64,000 nt of DNA, from contig NC_050728.1 in assembly GCF_014133895.1 (NCBI RefSeq), positions 1,240,001 through 1,304,000 of the forward strand, in the 5' to 3' direction. Every line of letters starts with the position of its first letter. Position 1 is the stretch's first letter. This DNA comes from Torulaspora globosa. Its lineage: Eukaryota > Ascomycota > Saccharomycetes > Saccharomycetales > Saccharomycetaceae. Of the stretch, positions 10,686 to 19,715 are shown in pieces. The notes under the pieces were generated by a model, which did no database searches, was not told the origin of the DNA, and saw nothing but the letters and a program-made list of their open reading frames with translations. The position numbers and the translations under genes were made by a program.

Positions 10686-11531
10686 ATGCCACCTACACGC
10701 TCTAGGTCGTCTGCTGCAGCTGATGCCGATGGAGCGGGAGCCCGCAGGCCCACCGCTCCATTGCTCACGGTCCTGCGGTCGCGGGTGAGACAACCGCAGT
10801 TCTACTGGTTCCTGGGCCATTTTCTCACGCTGTACCACTTCATAAGGTTCCATCTGGCAATGTACTCGTACCGGTCGCAGAGATACCACTACACCAGGCT
10901 CCTGTTCTACATCTCTGGGACGTACGCTATAGTGCTTTACCAGTTTTACAAGAGCGGGCAGCTAAAGGTGGGCAACTTGCTGCCCCAATTGAGAAGATTG
11001 GACAATCTGCAGTATTTCTGCATGCTGGCGCTGCTGTTTGTGTGCTCGCTGACGGGTGCCACCGTCAGCGGGGCCCTCTACTCCCCAGTGATCTTCTCGC
11101 TGTTCCACTGTCTGAACTACTTCAAAGAGAATTTGCTGCCCTTCCTGCCACTGACACCGCTGGTGAAGGCCGTGGTCAACAACAAGATTGCGCTCTTTAT
11201 ACAGAACCACAACGAGAGGTACTTGCAGATGGCCCAGGTGTTTGAGATCATGTGCGGCTTCCGCTCCGGTCTGTTTGGCCTGCCCTTGGCACTTGTCAGG
11301 CTGCTGATCCGCTTCTCGGCGCGCAACATGGCGTCCGTCGTCGCTATGTTCGGTTACGTGTGGTTTTTCAAGCTCAGGCTGCAACAGACACAGTCCATAC
11401 GGTCGATCCTCGCTCAGTTTGTCTACAAGCTCGACAGCTACATCAACACAAGGCTACCGCCCCAGATCGCCACCAGATGGCACACCTACAAACAGTTGGT
11501 CCAGCTGTTATTTTCCAAGATCCCAGCATAG
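10686..11531 (+). CDS. PER33: Pom33/Per33 family nuclear pore and ER membrane protein
   Basis: This 281-residue protein has a short hydrophilic, Ala/Arg-rich N-terminus and several hydrophobic helices: YSRLLFYISGTYAIVLY-like near 75-95, FCMLALLFVCSLTGATVSGAL near 108-128 and SPVIFSLFHCLNYF near 131-144. This is the TMEM33/Pom33 fold. In S. cerevisiae, Pom33 (YLL023C) helps pore distribution and its paralogue Per33 (YLR064W) localises to ER and pores. The position next to the SND2 and SPC3 homologues supports PER33. Codon use is more GC-rich than its neighbours. It could equally be called the single POM33/PER33 ancestor. Confidence 0.88.
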   Translation: MPPTRSRSSAAADADGAGARRPTAPLLTVLRSRVRQPQFYWFLGHFLTLYHFIRFHLAMYSYRSQRYHYTRLLFYISGTYAIVLYQFYKSGQLKVGNLLPQLRRLDNLQYFCMLALLFVCSLTGATVSGALYSPVIFSLFHCLNYFKENLLPFLPLTPLVKAVVNNKIALFIQNHNERYLQMAQVFEIMCGFRSGLFGLPLALVRLLIRFSARNMASVVAMFGYVWFFKLRLQQTQSIRSILAQFVYKLDSYINTRLPPQIATRWHTYKQLVQLLFSKIPA

Positions 11532-11792
11532 CTCGCAACTTAGATACATGCCTATATAGACACATGCAGTACAACGCCTGCTCATCTTTCAGATCGGTAT
11601 AGTGTTCACTTTGTACGGCAGGTTCGCGGCCTCTAGGTTGGTAGTCGTTTTTCACGGCAGTACTGGAACAAATACAGTTCAGTGAAGTGGTTATATACCT
11701 ACCAGTTCGATGAGACACACTACTACGGTTGGGTTTTAACGAAGCCTAGTTGATCATTCTAGTCTATACCTCAAGCTTGGGAAACGTTAGAA

Positions 11793-12422
11793 ATGAACAG
11801 CGAGTACGATTATTTGTTTAAACTGTTGCTGATTGGTAACTCAGGTGTGGGTAAATCATGTCTGTTGTTGAGATTCTCGGATGACACCTATACAAATGAC
11901 TACATTTCTACTATTGGTGTGGACTTTAAGATCAAGACTGTGGAGCTGGATGGCAAGACTGTGAAGTTGCAAATTTGGGACACTGCTGGACAGGAGAGGT
12001 TCCGCACGATAACATCTTCGTACTATCGTGGATCACATGGTATCATCATTGTGTATGATGTGACCGACCAGGAGTCGTTCAATGGGGTCAAGATGTGGCT
12101 ACAGGAGATCGACCGTTACGCCACGTCGACCGTTTTGAAGCTGTTGGTCGGAAACAAATGTGATCTGGGGGATAAGAGAGTTGTAGAGTACGACGTTGCC
12201 AAGGAGTTTGCCGAGGCCAACAACATGCCTTTCTTGGAGACCAGTGCGTTGGACTCTACAAACGTTGAGGAGGCGTTCTTAACGATGGCCAAGCAGATAA
12301 AGGACAGCATGGCAAACCGACAGAGACATGACGGCGCCGGCGGCAACCAAAAGGATGACAGTGGTAACGTCAACTTGAAGGGCCAGAGCTTGACCGAAAA
12401 CTCGGCTGGTGGATGTTGCTAG
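11793..12422 (+). CDS. YPT1: Rab GTPase Ypt1 (ER-Golgi transport)
   Basis: This is a 209-residue Rab1 protein. The P-loop is GNSGVGKS (residues 15-22), switch I has [18 protein letters not shown], switch II is [12 protein letters not shown], and the base-recognition motifs are GNKCDLGD and ETSA. The C-terminus ends GGCC, the double-geranylgeranylation site. Ypt1 regulates tethering in ER-to-Golgi and early autophagy steps with TRAPP. It is adjacent to TUB2 and ACT1, as in S. cerevisiae (YFL037W to YFL039C), with PER33 and SND2 homologues interleaved. No intron is needed. It converges on SND2. Confidence 0.98.
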   Translation: MNSEYDYLFKLLLIGNSGVGKSCLLLRFSDDTYTNDYISTIGVDFKIKTVELDGKTVKLQIWDTAGQERFRTITSSYYRGSHGIIIVYDVTDQESFNGVKMWLQEIDRYATSTVLKLLVGNKCDLGDKRVVEYDVAKEFAEANNMPFLETSALDSTNVEEAFLTMAKQIKDSMANRQRHDGAGGNQKDDSGNVNLKGQSLTENSAGGCC

Positions 12423-12588
12423 ATCGCCCGCCTTCGCTCACCCATCTACGATCCTCGACATTCATACACTCACACACTCATACTATTTGGTCGCTCTCCC
12501 ATGCTGAACTTAGCACAGGATACCTCTTTATTTTCTTCCTTGTTTCTCTGTAAGGGTACATAACTCGTCTACAAAACTGTTTTCTGTG

Positions 12589-13122
12589 CTAGCGGTACTT
12601 GACCTGGGCCTTGCTGCCCTTCTTCTCTCTCTTGAGCTGTCTCTTCGACTTAGAGTCGCCGCCGGCAGCAGCAGCACTGTCGTTTCCCTCAGCAGACCTC
12701 GCGGGACCCATGAACTGCTTCTTCAAGCCGTAAAGCTTCCATCCGGCATAGAGCGGGACCAGCAGCAAGACGTACCAGAACTTGCCAGTGTTAAACACAA
12801 TACGTCCCACATCCGCAAACAGTGACAGGTATACGAGGTCAAACATGTACTCCACGAGGCCGCCTGTCTGGGCAAGATCCGTACCTTCTTTCACAATTTT
12901 GCCCTTAGCATCAAACACAGGTCTCCCAGACTTCTCCAGCACGTAGACGCATCCTGCCAATGGCACATGTAGAAATGCAAATCGTAACCATTGCGACAAG
13001 CTTGCTCCTCCTAACCATTGTCGCATCATCGCCAACACTACAATCGGAACAGAAACTTTGTACAGCCTGCTCAGCACGGCCAAATTCGCCTGCGCCTGCT
13101 TCTTCGTAGCTTTTCCCGCCAT
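12589..13122 (-). CDS. SND2: Snd2/Env10, SRP-independent ER targeting protein
   Basis: The start is taken at the ATG at 13122 (MAGKATKKQAQAN); the longer frame to 13140 begins at a non-ATG codon. The product is 177 residues, matching the TMEM208/Snd2 family: a basic N-terminus, two pairs of hydrophobic segments (RLYKVSVPIVVLAMMRQWL and LRFAFLHVPLAGCVYVLEKSG, then YMFDLVYLSLFADVGRIVF and WYVLLLVPLYAGWKLYGL) and a Lys/Arg-rich tail. Snd2 (YLR065C) works with Snd1 and Snd3 to target proteins with internal membrane anchors to the ER. The flanking order YLR064W, YLR065C, YLR066W homologues is conserved apart from interleaved chromosome VI genes. Confidence 0.87.
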   Translation of the reverse strand: MAGKATKKQAQANLAVLSRLYKVSVPIVVLAMMRQWLGGASLSQWLRFAFLHVPLAGCVYVLEKSGRPVFDAKGKIVKEGTDLAQTGGLVEYMFDLVYLSLFADVGRIVFNTGKFWYVLLLVPLYAGWKLYGLKKQFMGPARSAEGNDSAAAAGGDSKSKRQLKREKKGSKAQVKYR

Positions 13123-13745
13123 TCCAGCAACCACCAGCACCTTGAATAGCCCCTTCTACCGCTCTATGTCCAAGACTTATCACTGTCTCGTGTGCATTTT
13201 TCACCTACCAGCAACGCCTACAAGAAACTTACACATGGCAACCTTAGTAGTCTGAACAGAAGAAATGCAAGGCTTGAGCCAGCTACGGGACTTGCAAATC
13301 ACGGCGTTGCTCCTAACAGGGCTCCGTACCAACTCAAGGTGCGAAACCCGGCGAAACTCTCAGCTTCCGGCGCAGAAACACAAAATCCGTTGAGCGTAAC
13401 ATGTAGCTCAAAGCATGACACCCTTTAGAACAGCCACAAGCGACAGAAATGACATCCGGCTTATACCAAAGCCTATTATCTCTAGTAGATCCCTGAGCTG
13501 AATATTTCAATTGTTTAGTTACCCTACTTTAGAGCACAGGTTACCCGTCCGTGGCTGAAAAATCGATTTGGATCCTCCTTTTCCAGGACAGAGAAAGAAT
13601 CTTGTTTATTTCTAGATTGACACGCCTCTTTAGCAATTGGTATTAAAGTGTCGATCCCTTTGGAAGAAAGATCAGTTATTGTACTATCAAGGCTACAATA
13701 CTACTATACTACTTGCCACACACTTAGGATTGGATAACTGTAAAG
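13123..13745. promoter_or_regulatory. Divergent promoter SND2/ACT1 with a Reb1 site
   Basis: These 623 bp hold no convincing gene. TTACCCG at 13541-13547 is an exact Reb1 core about 200 bp upstream of the ACT1 ATG, the kind of general regulatory factor site found at highly expressed yeast promoters. A T-rich stretch (CTCCTTTTCC) follows near 13576. Confidence 0.5.
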
Positions 13746-15156
13746 ATGGATTCTGGTATGTGCTTTGCAGTGTTCTGCGTTATGGAAAAGGCCAAGAACT
13801 TCGAGGACAGCGGTTTTCTTTGAGTATGAAGGCATTGGGAGGGCAGAGAGGGGATTGAGCTGGACCATCGGGCGATTGGCCGCCGGTTGGCTGTCAAATG
13901 GTCCCGAGTTGGTTCCTTGATCCGATCTCGCAGCCCCTATTGGTTGGAGCGGTCACTAGGGACGGCGGTCACGAGGGGTTCTGGCTAGTTGGCAGGTTAT
14001 TCAGTAATACTAACAAGCTATCGAATTATTGTGATTAGAAGTTGCTGCTTTGGTCATTGACAATGGTTCTGGTATGTGCAAGGCCGGTTTCGCCGGTGAC
14101 GATGCGCCACGTGCCGTTTTCCCTTCGATTGTTGGTAGACCAAGACATCAAGGTATCATGGTCGGTATGGGCCAAAAGGACTCTTACGTCGGTGACGAAG
14201 CTCAGTCCAAGAGAGGTATCTTGACCCTACGTTACCCAATTGAACACGGTATCGTCACAAACTGGGATGACATGGAAAAGATTTGGCACCACACTTTTTA
14301 CAACGAGTTGAGAGTTGCACCAGAGGAACACCCAGTTCTTCTTACTGAGGCGCCAATGAACCCAAAATCTAATAGAGAAAAGATGACGCAGATCATGTTT
14401 GAGACTTTCAACGTTCCTGCCTTCTACGTGTCCATCCAAGCCGTGCTATCTCTATACTCTTCGGGTAGAACCACCGGTATTGTGTTGGATTCCGGTGACG
14501 GTGTTACGCACGTTGTGCCAATCTACGCTGGTTTCTCTCTACCACACGCTATCTTGAGAATCGATTTGGCCGGTAGAGATTTGACCGACTATTTGATGAA
14601 GATATTGAGTGAGCGTGGTTACTCTTTCTCCACCACCGCTGAAAGAGAAATTGTTCGTGATATCAAGGAGAAACTGTGTTACGTTGCTTTGGACTTCGAG
14701 CAAGAGATGCAAACCGCTGCTCAATCTTCCTCTATCGAAAAGTCTTACGAATTGCCAGACGGTCAGGTGATCACCATTGGTAACGAAAGATTCAGAGCTC
14801 CTGAAGCTTTGTTCCACCCATCCGTCTTGGGTCTAGAGTCTGCCGGTATCGACCAAACTACCTACAACTCCATCATGAAGTGTGACGTCGATGTCCGTAA
14901 AGAATTGTACGGTAACATCGTCATGTCCGGTGGTACTACCATGTTCCCAGGTATTGCTGAAAGAATGCAAAAGGAAATTACTGCCTTGGCTCCTTCTTCA
15001 ATGAAGGTCAAGATCATTGCTCCACCAGAGAGAAAGTACTCTGTCTGGATCGGTGGTTCTATCTTGGCTTCGTTGACCACTTTCCAACAAATGTGGATCT
15101 CAAAGCAAGAGTACGATGAAAGTGGCCCATCCATCGTTCACCACAAGTGTTTCTAA
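13746..15156 (+). CDS. ACT1: Actin (two exons)
   Basis: Exon 1 is 13746-13755 (ATGGATTCTG) and exon 2 is 14039-15156, giving 375 residues, the standard actin length. The 283 nt intron begins GTATGT, has branch point TACTAAC at 14008-14014 and ends ATTAG; it splits the fourth codon (MDSE), as in S. cerevisiae ACT1. The protein contains the nucleotide-binding loops ([32 protein letters not shown]) and ends IVHHKCF. A sequence fitting the Abf1 consensus (GTCACTAGGGACG, 13952-13964) lies inside the intron and may be chance. Gene order YPT1-ACT1 matches S. cerevisiae, with SND2 inserted between. Confidence 0.99.
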
Positions 15157-17067
15157 GATGGCGGGTAGAAGATTCCAGAAGTGGTTGTATGTGAGTTTTA
15201 TAAATTAAAATTCAACTAAATACTTTATAAAATTTCCGAATCAAATTGAAAATCAATTGAAAGTATAATAGTAATTCATAACAATTCACTGATTTCTACG
15301 AAATGTAATAGTACAAGTTCTGCAATGTTCGTAAGAACTCAAATAAGGAAATGTAATTTTAAATAAATGCAAGCGGCATTATGGAAAGTCCTGCACCTTG
15401 CGTTCATATACAAACCGAACCTCGTAGTTGCGACTAAAAGTCGTCGTTGCGATTATACCTATATGTAACAGGTTCACATGTAGAGTTAGTGCTGTCATCG
15501 TAAGTTTGCCGATCTGCCGTACTGCCAAGCAACCAGTTGATGGGGTCTAGATTCAATAATTTAAGTCCGATGTCCTTCACAAAGTCGGATCGGCACCTCG
15601 CACAGAAGTAGTAACTGACTTAGTGCATTGCTAGAAGTCACGGTTGCGGAAGATTCAGCTTACCCAGTTTCCGTTTGCTCACGACGACGGAATCAGAACA
15701 TGAAGATCTCCGGATGCATAGGGTCCGTAATCCGACAAATCTGTAAGCTCAGAGTATGTGGCACTGCTTTTTTAGGAAGATGTTGTTGAAGAGGCGGTTG
15801 TAAGCATTTGTACGCTGGTGCTCGAGGTAATAATACTGCTAGTCAAACATTGCTCAAAAATTTATTAGCAGAGGAGCTCGACGACTTTAGGAAAATTGAT
15901 GATTCAAGTGCGCTTGATGCACTGTGTAATTAAGTCATGGAGTGCCCCTCAGTGCCAATTGACTGGCCTGATGATCGGGGAAAGCGTCAGCAGCGTTGGG
16001 CTACTGAATGGGGAACGGAAAAGGATTTGACAATGTCTTGTTCGACCTTTCGACAGAATTTGATGACGTTGAGTTCATTAGAATCTGATGCTTGACAAGC
16101 GCTGCCGAGCCAGCAGAACAACTTGCCATTTGGCTGAATAATTTTTTTTGGGAGCTGCCCAAAATAGGCTTTGATCAACCGATTAGTAGGATTGTGGCAA
16201 CACCGAACGCGTCTTGATGCTGTGGTTTGGGATTTGGGCTTGAGGATGGATTTAAACTCCTGTCGCTCCTTTAAGTCTGTTGGGCCAGAATTTTGGCAGC
16301 ACCCTGATTATAGTGGTGCATAATTACGGCGTTTGCCATCTACTTCTGATATTTGTGGCGTGTTGAAGTACTTCGGGTGGATTCCTTCCTCAGCGATGGT
16401 GCGAAAGAATGTAATACGTCTTTTCCCAGTCAAGTAACGAATGTCATTCCAAGACCATATTCCCTGATGCCATACAGATTCAGTTTCAATCGATGTCCAG
16501 AACGGGGCAGGCTTCATATGCACCTCCGACACTGGTCTCCTGCTTTCAATTGAGGATTCGCTGATTTGCACACCCCGCGATCAAAGATAACTGAATCAAT
16601 ATTGGCTTCATGCGTATCCAACATTTTTGAGCCGGCTGGCGGCATATTCCGGTCAGTCAATGGCCTTCTGTGATGCCATAATCATGTACTTTCACTGGCG
16701 CCAGCCTTTTTGTCGTATTTGCAGGCACGTAGGCACATGTAGAGAAGGTTCCTTCGAAGCTGAAAATTTCCCTCTTTGGGGTCGTGCATATCATTTTCGA
16801 ACTAAAATACCAAAATAGGAAAGTTCCTTCGCGAGAGACTGGCTTCCATCGCTTATAGATTTTCCTTCTTAGAAGGCCCCGCAGAAAGCTGCGATGTTTC
16901 TGTGCTTGGCAATGCTACATCAGGATTATTTACGTCAGCGCCTCGAGAGCTTTCTGTTGCCGAACAATTGATTAGTTGGGCCTCTTCAAAGGAAGACCTT
17001 CTATGTTGTTGTTTATAGCATTTTTGATATTTTCTACATATTTTCACCAGATGGGAAGTTTGTTTAG
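15157..17067. other. 1.9 kb gap, AT-rich ACT1 3' flank and a possible decayed frame
   Basis: The first 250 bp are AT-rich and likely hold the ACT1 terminator. From about 16627 down to 15987 on the minus strand one frame is open for roughly 200 codons with few stops (a TAA near 16308 and a TGA at 15987), reading through blocks such as WHQGIWSWNDIRYLTGKRR and KAYFGQLPKKIIQPNGKLF. I do not recognise it. No start, splice signals or family motif supports a working gene. It may be a relic or chance. A 72-codon frame at 16853-17071 directly after the transporter is also unrecognised. Confidence 0.3.
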
Positions 17068-18633
17068 TCATTCGGGCTGAACGACTGCTTTGTCCTCGTT
17101 CAGCATTTTAATCGCTTCGGAACCAGCTTCTGCTTGGGCGACACATGAAGAATCGGGCGAATTATTTTCAAGGTCTTCTTTGCAGCTGGATGACGCTGCC
17201 ACATCTTGAGAGCTCTTATCGTAGAGATGGTCGATCTCCTCCGGCGTCAAGTCCTTCGTATCGGGAAAAAAGAGCAGAATAGCCATCGAAATGGTAAATG
17301 TAGCAGTGCCTAAAAGTATGAAAGTCCCCCAGCTAATAGTTGCCAGCATGACAGGTCCCAGCAAAGTAAGCGAAAAATTTGCAGTCCATCCCACAAGCAT
17401 GCAAACGGCGAGGCCTCTGTGTTTGGCCTTTGTCGGTAACAGCTCGTTGGTGTATATCCATGGTCCGCTGGATAGAGTAATTGTAAACACTGCAACAAAT
17501 AAGAACGAAAGACCCAGGACTAGCGAACCTACGCTCTCGTCAATTGCCCAGATCAATGACTTGTTGCCATTTATGGGCGGGACCCGTTTCCCGTTGCATG
17601 CCATCGTAGTCCCAAGAATTAGCATAATGATGCTTAACGGAAAAGCACCCGCTAGTGTCAGATCCTTCCTCTTGACATGATCCGAAATGATAATTGGTAA
17701 TATATTCAGTGGTACGTTTATGAGATAAGGCATAGAAGCTGAAACAAGTCGAACTGTTCCTTGGAGGCCGATCATATCACAGAGGAAAATGATGTAATAC
17801 ATTACAATATTAATTCCGCTGAATTGTATCAGCAATTGCAGAGTAGAACCCATAAGTGTTTGTCTCCAGCAGTTCTTTCTGAACAGGTCCAAGTAGCCGA
17901 ATCCGTCAGCCTTACTCCCATAAATACAAGCCAGTTCCAGTTTGCTGTACAAGGATACTTTTGTTCCGTCACTGGATTTGTTGTGGTGTGCAGCCAAGCG
18001 GTTTTGTATCTCCTCTGCTCTCATGTAGTCGCCGTGAAGCGTCAACCATTCTGGTGATTCTGGAAGCCACATCGTCAAAGCAAGGACCGTCACAGCAGGT
18101 GTCATCTCCAATCCCCAGACAACTCTGAAGGACAAGGGTGATCCAAGAGAGTCCAGTAAGACGCACAGGTAGTAAATTGTCAACATAGCCAAGGAAAATG
18201 CTAACTGGACCAATGCCATTGTCCGGCCTTTTTTATGTTTTGGAATTACTTCCGCAACATACGCAGCAATCAAGATTGAAAACATTCCCACCGTAAGACC
18301 TTTGACCCATCTTGACAGAATTACCAACCATAAATTCAATGAGAATAGTCCTATAAAGCTTCCTTTGACCCAAAGAGCCAAACCAGCTCGGAATAAGTCA
18401 ACCCTGCCTAATTTCCCTGCAAGACAATTGAATAAGATACATCCACAAAGGCCACCAAGCGGACTTGCTGCCGTAAGAAGCCCCTGGTATATTGGACTGG
18501 GGTGGTTGAAATACTCGATAAAGTGATCCTTACCCAGGAATACCGACGATGAAGTGACGTCCATCCCCATAATAAAGCCACATATTGCCACGATACACGT
18601 AATTTTGGTTACGCTGTAAGTCGGCCCAAACAT
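17068..18633 (-). CDS. Putative sugar-porter MFS transporter, YFL040W homologue
   Basis: This 521-residue membrane protein has about 12 hydrophobic segments and marks of the sugar porter family. These include FIMGMDVTSSSVFLG in helix 1, PESPEWLTLHGD after helix 6 (family motif PESPRWL), QFSGINIVMYY at helix 7 and PETKDLTPEEID-like FPDTKDLTPEEI at the end of helix 12. A hydrophilic tail of about 60 residues follows. In S. cerevisiae the uncharacterised transporter YFL040W lies next to ACT1 in the same relative position. Some family motifs are altered (Glu in place of Arg in PESPRWL; GRT instead of GRR in loop 2-3), so the substrate may not be hexose and is unknown. It is divergent from SPC3. 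Confidence 0.85.
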   Translation of the reverse strand: MFGPTYSVTKITCIVAICGFIMGMDVTSSSVFLGKDHFIEYFNHPSPIYQGLLTAASPLGGLCGCILFNCLAGKLGRVDLFRAGLALWVKGSFIGLFSLNLWLVILSRWVKGLTVGMFSILIAAYVAEVIPKHKKGRTMALVQLAFSLAMLTIYYLCVLLDSLGSPLSFRVVWGLEMTPAVTVLALTMWLPESPEWLTLHGDYMRAEEIQNRLAAHHNKSSDGTKVSLYSKLELACIYGSKADGFGYLDLFRKNCWRQTLMGSTLQLLIQFSGINIVMYYIIFLCDMIGLQGTVRLVSASMPYLINVPLNILPIIISDHVKRKDLTLAGAFPLSIIMLILGTTMACNGKRVPPINGNKSLIWAIDESVGSLVLGLSFLFVAVFTITLSSGPWIYTNELLPTKAKHRGLAVCMLVGWTANFSLTLLGPVMLATISWGTFILLGTATFTISMAILLFFPDTKDLTPEEIDHLYDKSSQDVAASSSCKEDLENNSPDSSCVAQAEAGSEAIKMLNEDKAVVQPE

Positions 18634-18883
18634 ATCCTCTTTTATTTATAGCACTTGAGCATAATGTGGTCCTCCCATAACCGGGCTTATCCGGAAACGA
18701 CTATAGTTCAAAGCACTTATATTCTGTATTTTATTGGCGTCACAAAATTAAATTGAGACGCCGACTTTGAGAGCTCGTCACAAGTGACAATTATTACAAC
18801 TGAATAAGCTCAGGTAATAGAAGTAGGAAGGCGACTCGATTGTTGAAGAGATTCTTTTGGCAATTGGCAAGAGAAGCTTCTCA

Positions 18884-19474
18884 ATGTTCTCCCTGCTCCA
18901 GCGTTTCCAAACAGTTTCCAATCAAGCAGTTACGTACCTTTGTTTGATAGCAGCATTTATTGCTTTGAGTTCGTGGCTGCAACTGGTACAAAACGATGCA
19001 TTCTCAATACCAGTAAGCGTCAGCAATATTAGACCAACACTCAATGTTAGAACCAGCAGATACTATGGATCACAGAATGGCAAGCCCAAACAGAACTCCA
19101 AGCTAGCTTTCGATCTCGATGCAGACCTCGGTCGCCTTTTCAATTGGAATACGAAGCAGGTATTTCTGTATCTGACAGCCGAATACAATGGATCAGAAAG
19201 ACCAGAGACGAAGAGTGAGGTTACATATTGGGATAAGATAATCACTAGCAAAGCTGATGCTCATTTGAGCTTGCATGATACCAAGTCGAAATACAGTGTG
19301 TGGGATCTTGAAGACAAACTTGAAGGCAGAGAGTTAACCTTCAAATTGAAGTGGAACATTCAGCCTTGGGTTGGGCCCTTGATCTATGGCGAAACAGCTG
19401 GAAACGAAACAATCATTTTGCCAAACATGAAGCAATCACAGAAAAAGAAGAAGCCAAAACAAAGCTCCACTTGA
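18884..19474 (+). CDS. SPC3: Signal peptidase complex subunit Spc3
   Basis: The start is taken at the ATG at 18884 (MFSLLQRFQTVSNQ); the frame upstream to 18857 begins with TTG. The 196-residue product has one N-terminal signal anchor (VTYLCLIAAFIALSSWLQLV, about 14-33) and a lumenal domain with DLGRLFNWNTKQVFLYLTAEY and the C-terminal WNIQPWVGPLIYG motif of SPC22/23. Spc3 is an essential structural subunit of signal peptidase, which works with Sec11 in the ER. It is the YLR066W homologue, next to PET309 (YLR067C). The end is Lys-rich. Confidence 0.92.
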   Translation: MFSLLQRFQTVSNQAVTYLCLIAAFIALSSWLQLVQNDAFSIPVSVSNIRPTLNVRTSRYYGSQNGKPKQNSKLAFDLDADLGRLFNWNTKQVFLYLTAEYNGSERPETKSEVTYWDKIITSKADAHLSLHDTKSKYSVWDLEDKLEGRELTFKLKWNIQPWVGPLIYGETAGNETIILPNMKQSQKKKKPKQSST

Positions 19475-19715
19475 GCCGGCCGTTACCGACCAACGGGGCC
19501 CCTTGCGCGGTTTGTGATTTTGAGAATGATAATCATAATACATTTACAAGTTTTGCATGCGATGAAAGAAGTATTTACAGATGCTAGCTGCCGTCGCCTT
19601 TGGTAACGAGCTTCAAGGGGCCAGAAAATTGGCGCACCTTTAACTGAACTTTATCATGCTTTTCATTCCCATGAGGAATGTGAATGTGTTATAACTCATG
19701 CGCCGTTTAAGCAAT

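Noticed and set aside
10962..11384. 140-codon minus frame and 116-codon + frame in the PER33 gene
   Set aside because: Both are in other frames of PER33, which has clear membrane segments and synteny; the GC-rich codon use explains the shadows.
15427..15455. Small inverted repeat GTTGCGACTAAAAGTCGTCG downstream of ACT1
   Set aside because: The stem is short and lies too far (about 270 bp) after the stop to call a terminator in a yeast.
16627..16818. A NADH-pyrophosphatase-like Cys motif in a + strand frame
   Set aside because: Only a CxxC-like spacing is shared; the Nudix box and the rest of the family are absent.
17068..17071. Continuation of the transporter into the 72-codon frame at 16853-17071 by a frameshift
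   Set aside because: The transporter ends with a normal hydrophilic tail and the overlap of ATG and TGA is easily chance; the downstream frame has no transporter features.
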